From the NCBI GenBank assembly GCA_027943335.1, contig BSBK01008428.1, positions 746,501-810,500 of the forward strand: a stretch of 64,000 bases of DNA, read 5' to 3'. The DNA comes from Chamaecyparis obtusa (taxonomy: Eukaryota; Streptophyta; Pinopsida; Cupressales; Cupressaceae). The position numbers and the translations under genes are program-made. Below, piece after piece: positions 60,743 to 64,000 of the stretch; the first letter of the stretch is position 1; every line of letters begins with the position of its first letter. Under the pieces are notes generated by a model. The model saw only the letters and a list, made by a program, of their open reading frames with translations, was not told the origin of the DNA and did no database searches.

Positions 60743-61085
60743 TGTTAGAGTAATATTTAGTTTGCTTACTAATTAAATCATATTGATTTAATCAGTTAAG
60801 TTATTACTCTTTAGTGCTTAAGCTTTCTCTTAGGTGCATTACTAATTAATTATTTTATTAATTATTAATGTGCAACCTAGCCTTTTTAGGCTTTAGGGTT
60901 TTGTTCACCTTTATAGGTTGAACCTTGTAATTCTTTTTTCATTAACTGGGATCATAATTTTGCTCTCACATTTTGAGTAACTTCTAAGTTTTGCCTTTTG
61001 CTTCTTTCTGCTTCTCTCCTGTAACAGGTTATTTGCATGTAGGTATTCTTAGCGTTCTATGGATTTGTATCTCTCAAATCCTACA
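60743..61085 (+). repeat. 5' LTR of element G
   Basis: 343 bp, TGTTAGAG...ATCCTACA. Matches 63765-64000 over the visible part. Confidence 0.93.
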
Positions 61086-61098
61086 TGTTATCAGAGCT
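61086..61098 (+). other. Primer binding site of element G
   Basis: TGTTATCAGAGCT, the initiator methionine tRNA site with one change (TGGTATC to TGTTATC). Confidence 0.85.
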
Positions 61099-61725
61099 CC
61101 CCTCGTGCTGCCTTTTCTGGTGTTTTTGAAGTAGGTTTTGAGGTTAAGGGTTTCAAGTTTTTAAAGAATTTTTTATTGGATCTGTGAAAAAAAATTTATT
61201 AGATTCATTTTGGGCTGAAACTGACCTCACCAATGGATTCAAAGGATCAATCAGATGAATTTTGATATAAAATTCGACCACCATTGGGTACTGGAGCAAT
61301 TTGCGGCAAAAATTTTTTGAACCAAGACCGTACAAACTTGGCATGATTATCGAGGCACGAGATGCTGAGATTTGAGCACAAAATTTTTTGCATTTTCAGA
61401 ATCCATGCCTCTAGAAAACTGACACCCATTTTTGAGAAATTTTTGCAAATGGTATCAAAAATCGAAGTGTGATATATCTTTGGAAAGCTCTTTCCGAGCC
61501 TAATCCAACCATGTTGGTTTTATTTTCAAATTTTTCCGTTTGATTAGCTATTTTTGGCGTCAAAGTGGAGGCATTTGAAAATTAGGTTTTTTCCTTGTTT
61601 TTTTTGTGTGCTTACATACTTATTTGAAGTTTATGGGAGATAGTATAATACTTTGTGGGGGGTGCAAATTCTATTTCTATCATTTATTTCAAAGAGACCC
61701 TTCTACTTCTGTCTACTTTCTCTTA
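61099..61725 (+). other. Leader of element G
   Basis: AT-rich, no ORF. Matches the F leader except that the GC-rich block of F (44672-44995) is absent. Confidence 0.75.
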
Positions 61726-63555
61726 ATGGTGGACTCTTCTGTCGCCCATCTTACACCTCAAAACTACCACACTTGGAAAGGATAGATGACCAGATTGCTT
61801 ATGGCAAAAGGGTTATGGTCATGCCTTGATGAGGCTCAGCCAGTTCTACAGAGGCCTTATGAGGCTCTTATGCAGAGAAATGGGATGGATGAGGCAATGG
61901 GCCTCATTGCACTGAATATTTCAGATGGGTTGTTGTTCCACTTGGATGGTTTGATCACACCCAGGGCTATGTGGAACAAGTTTTCTACCTTGTTTGGAAC
62001 AATGAATGAGTTCAGGGTTCTCTGGATAGATGTAGAGTTCACCTCCTTGGTACCTGAATCATTCACCAGCATTGAGGACTTCTTGATGAAGTTCAAGTCT
62101 CTTCGTTCTATTTTACAGGTTGTTGGAAAGAAGAAGTTAGATGATGAGTGTATCTTTCTAATACTCTCAAAGCTTCATGGCCCTTATCAAATTTTCACTT
62201 CTACCTTCTACTCCACTATGGATGCATTGGGTGCACATGTTATGCCCTCTTTTGAGACTTTCTGTGACAGGTTGACTCATGAGTAGTCCAAGCTCAATCA
62301 GATGGATTCTCTTTTAGGTTCATAGTTACAGGCATTGCTTTCCAAGACACCTTAGGATACACAAAAGTAGAAGCCGAAGTAGATATCTAATTCCTCTTCT
62401 CAGCACTCTACTAGCCCACCATATTCTTCTAAGAAGGAGAAATAGAAGACTGAGAGCCCTACATGTTCCTATTGTTAGAAGGGACCTCATGATGAGTCAC
62501 ATTGTTTTCAGAAGAGATTTGATGGCTATGAGAAACAGATTGCATATTTGAAAACTCTCCTTCAGAAGAGCACTATGTCCTCTCCATCCTCTTCTACCTC
62601 ACAGGGATCTGCTTTTCAGTCTTCTTCCACATCTTCGACATCTGGATAGGATTTTGGATAGGGTCATGCATTACGAGCTTCTGTTGCATCCCCTTTACAA
62701 GTCCCTTGGATACAGGATTCGGGTGCTTCTCACCATATGGCATCTTCTCCAGAGATCTTCTCTTCTTTTGAGGCTTCTCCTATTCCTCACATTCTCATGG
62801 GGAATAACACTGTTATGACAGTTTGCGGGAAAGGTTCTATAGGCATTCAGGATGGTACATTCAATGATGTATTGTATGTTCCATCTCTATCTGCAAACCT
62901 TCTTTTGATTTATTAGATTACACTCAGTGGGTCAGGGAAGACAGTTAAGTTCATGACATATTTAGTCTTCATCTGGGATAGTGCGATAGGAGGCATTGTT
63001 GCTACAAGGACAGTTGATCATTCTACCCGTCTCTACACCTTTTCACACTTTGGTTCACCATCTCCATTATCAAAGAACAACTCTCCTCTTCCATGAGTGC
63101 ATCATGTGGGGCAGACAGGTCACTTGAACCTCTGTATTGTTCCTGAGACCACTTATGTGACTGCCTCACCACATTCTATTGAGGTCTTTTCTTTTCAGCA
63201 GGATTCTTCTTCAGCATTGCTTGACCCTCCAGCTCCATTCATCAAGCCACCAAGTGCACTTGTTGAAGATTCTACAGAGGAAATTCATCTCCTCTTTCAT
63301 GACAGTGTCAACACACCTATCACACCACCTACATTGGGGATTCCCTTTCAGGATCCTCATGTTTTCTCCTTTGAGCATCAGTTAGGCCTTCCAGTTTCAC
63401 CTCTCATTCAGGGGTTTCCTTGTTTTGTGCCTTTGTTTCTTCCATATTGGAGTTCCATTGGTTTGATCATTTTTACAGGGGTTCCATCATTTTGGGGGGG
63501 CTTTGGTGTCTTTTCCCTCTCTCATGGGGGGGGTTGGTTGTACTTATGGTTTTGA
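61726..63555 (+). pseudogene. Gag-protease ORF of element G
   Basis: About 610 codons in one frame from MVDSSVAHLTPQNYHTW, no frameshift, but 11 TAG stops (61783, 62284, 62323, 62353, 62368, 62380, 62443, 62476, 62647, 62659, 62914) and a TGA at 63094. UBN2 gag: MTRLLMAKGLWSCL, SIEDFLMKFKSLRSIL. Knuckle CSYC-KGPHDESHC, with a stop inside it. The protease site reads QDSGASHHM, active-site Asp present, preceded by WI. The tail (IPFQDPHVFSFEHQLGLP) is as in F. At eight of the TAGs element F has CAG. The TAG at 62443 is also TAG in F (46208). Confidence 0.9.
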
Positions 63556-63764
63556 GAGAGTCTCTTGAGCCATTTCTTTTTCTACATTTTTTTTATATAT
63601 CTCTTTTTGGAGAGGGGTTTTTCCCACTGGATTTTCTCCTTTGTCTCCAGTTTATAGAGATTTCCTTGTATTGAGTACATGATCAGGCCTTGTTGTCAGG
63701 ACCCATTTCCTGCTTTCATAGCTGTGCTAGGTTAGCTTCCCCCTGTGCTTAGCTTAAGGGGGGG
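63556..63764 (+). other. 3' untranslated part and polypurine tract of element G
   Basis: Matches 47342-47540 of F and ends in GGGGGGG before TGTTAGAG. Confidence 0.85.
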
Positions 63765-64000
63765 TGTTAGAGGAATATTTAGTTTGCTTACTAATTAAAT
63801 CATATTGATTTAATCAGTTAAGTTATTACTCTTTAGTACTTAAGCTTTCTCTTAGGTGCATTAATAATTAATTCTTTTATTAATTATTAATGTGCAACCT
63901 AGCTTTTTTAGGGTTTAGGGTTTTGTTCACCTTTATAGGTTGAACCTTGTAATTATTTTTTCATTAACTTGGATCATAATTTTGCTCTCACATTTTGAGT
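63765..64000 (+). repeat. 3' LTR of element G (5' part only)
   Basis: First 236 bases, matching 60743-60978 with scattered differences. The rest is beyond the window. Confidence 0.93.

Larger units (their letters stand above)
60743..64000 (+). mobile_element. Element G: gag-protease-only Copia, right end cut by the window
   Basis: 5' LTR 60743-61085 (343 bp), priming site at 61086, one broken gag-protease ORF, polypurine tract TTAAGGGGGGG, and a 3' LTR from 63765 to the window end. Same plan and about the same ORF length as F. Left flank TAATA (60738-60742). More decayed than F. Confidence 0.93.

Overview
The window is repeat-on-repeat nuclear DNA of a seed plant with a large genome. I found no intact host gene, no tRNA and no rRNA. 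Both Ty1/Copia and Ty3/Gypsy elements of plant type are present. One of them is a Tat-like Gypsy with two RNase H domains. There are also an L1-type LINE and a short satellite block. The depth of nesting and the lack of genes fit a gymnosperm or another repeat-bloated genome, but the sequence alone does not name the species.

Layout, outermost to innermost. An old LINE (right part 52430-55246) was broken by old LTR element H (right part 43987-52429). H was broken twice. Element F, a gag-protease-only Copia with target duplication GCATT, sits at 44023-47887. Copia element B spans 6131-43986. B was broken in its 5' LTR by element A (1-6130, running off the left edge). B was also broken in its RNase H codons by Tat-type Gypsy element C (11751-41788, minus strand, 997-bp LTRs, target duplication ATTAT/AGTAT). 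C was itself hit three times: by element E (14101-21337, a pol-less Copia-type element with two unusual ORFs, bordered by a 71-bp duplication), by a solo Copia LTR (23410-24630, target duplication TCATA), and by element D (28149-35477, a relative of C, 977-bp LTRs, target duplication GATGG). On the right, 5'-truncated minus-strand Copia I (55247-59355) sits in the LINE. A roughly 243-bp tandem satellite follows (59680-60718), then element G (60743 to the right edge), a sister of F.

How the parts work. B, C and I carry or once carried gag, protease, integrase, reverse transcriptase and RNase H. A, E, F, G and H have LTRs and in most cases priming sites and polypurine tracts, but no reverse transcriptase or integrase, so they would depend on enzymes from other elements. 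D lost its gag-to-integrase part but keeps, antisense between the integrase end and the 3' LTR, a broken plant-mobile-domain gene with apparent introns.

Every coding region is broken. Many breaks are single TAG codons where a related copy has CAG, as expected from deamination of CHG-methylated cytosine in silenced plant DNA. The points most worth checking are the antisense plant-mobile-domain gene in D, the two-ORF pol-less element E with its 71-bp flanking duplication, and the F/G pair with the same deletion and a shared gag TAG.
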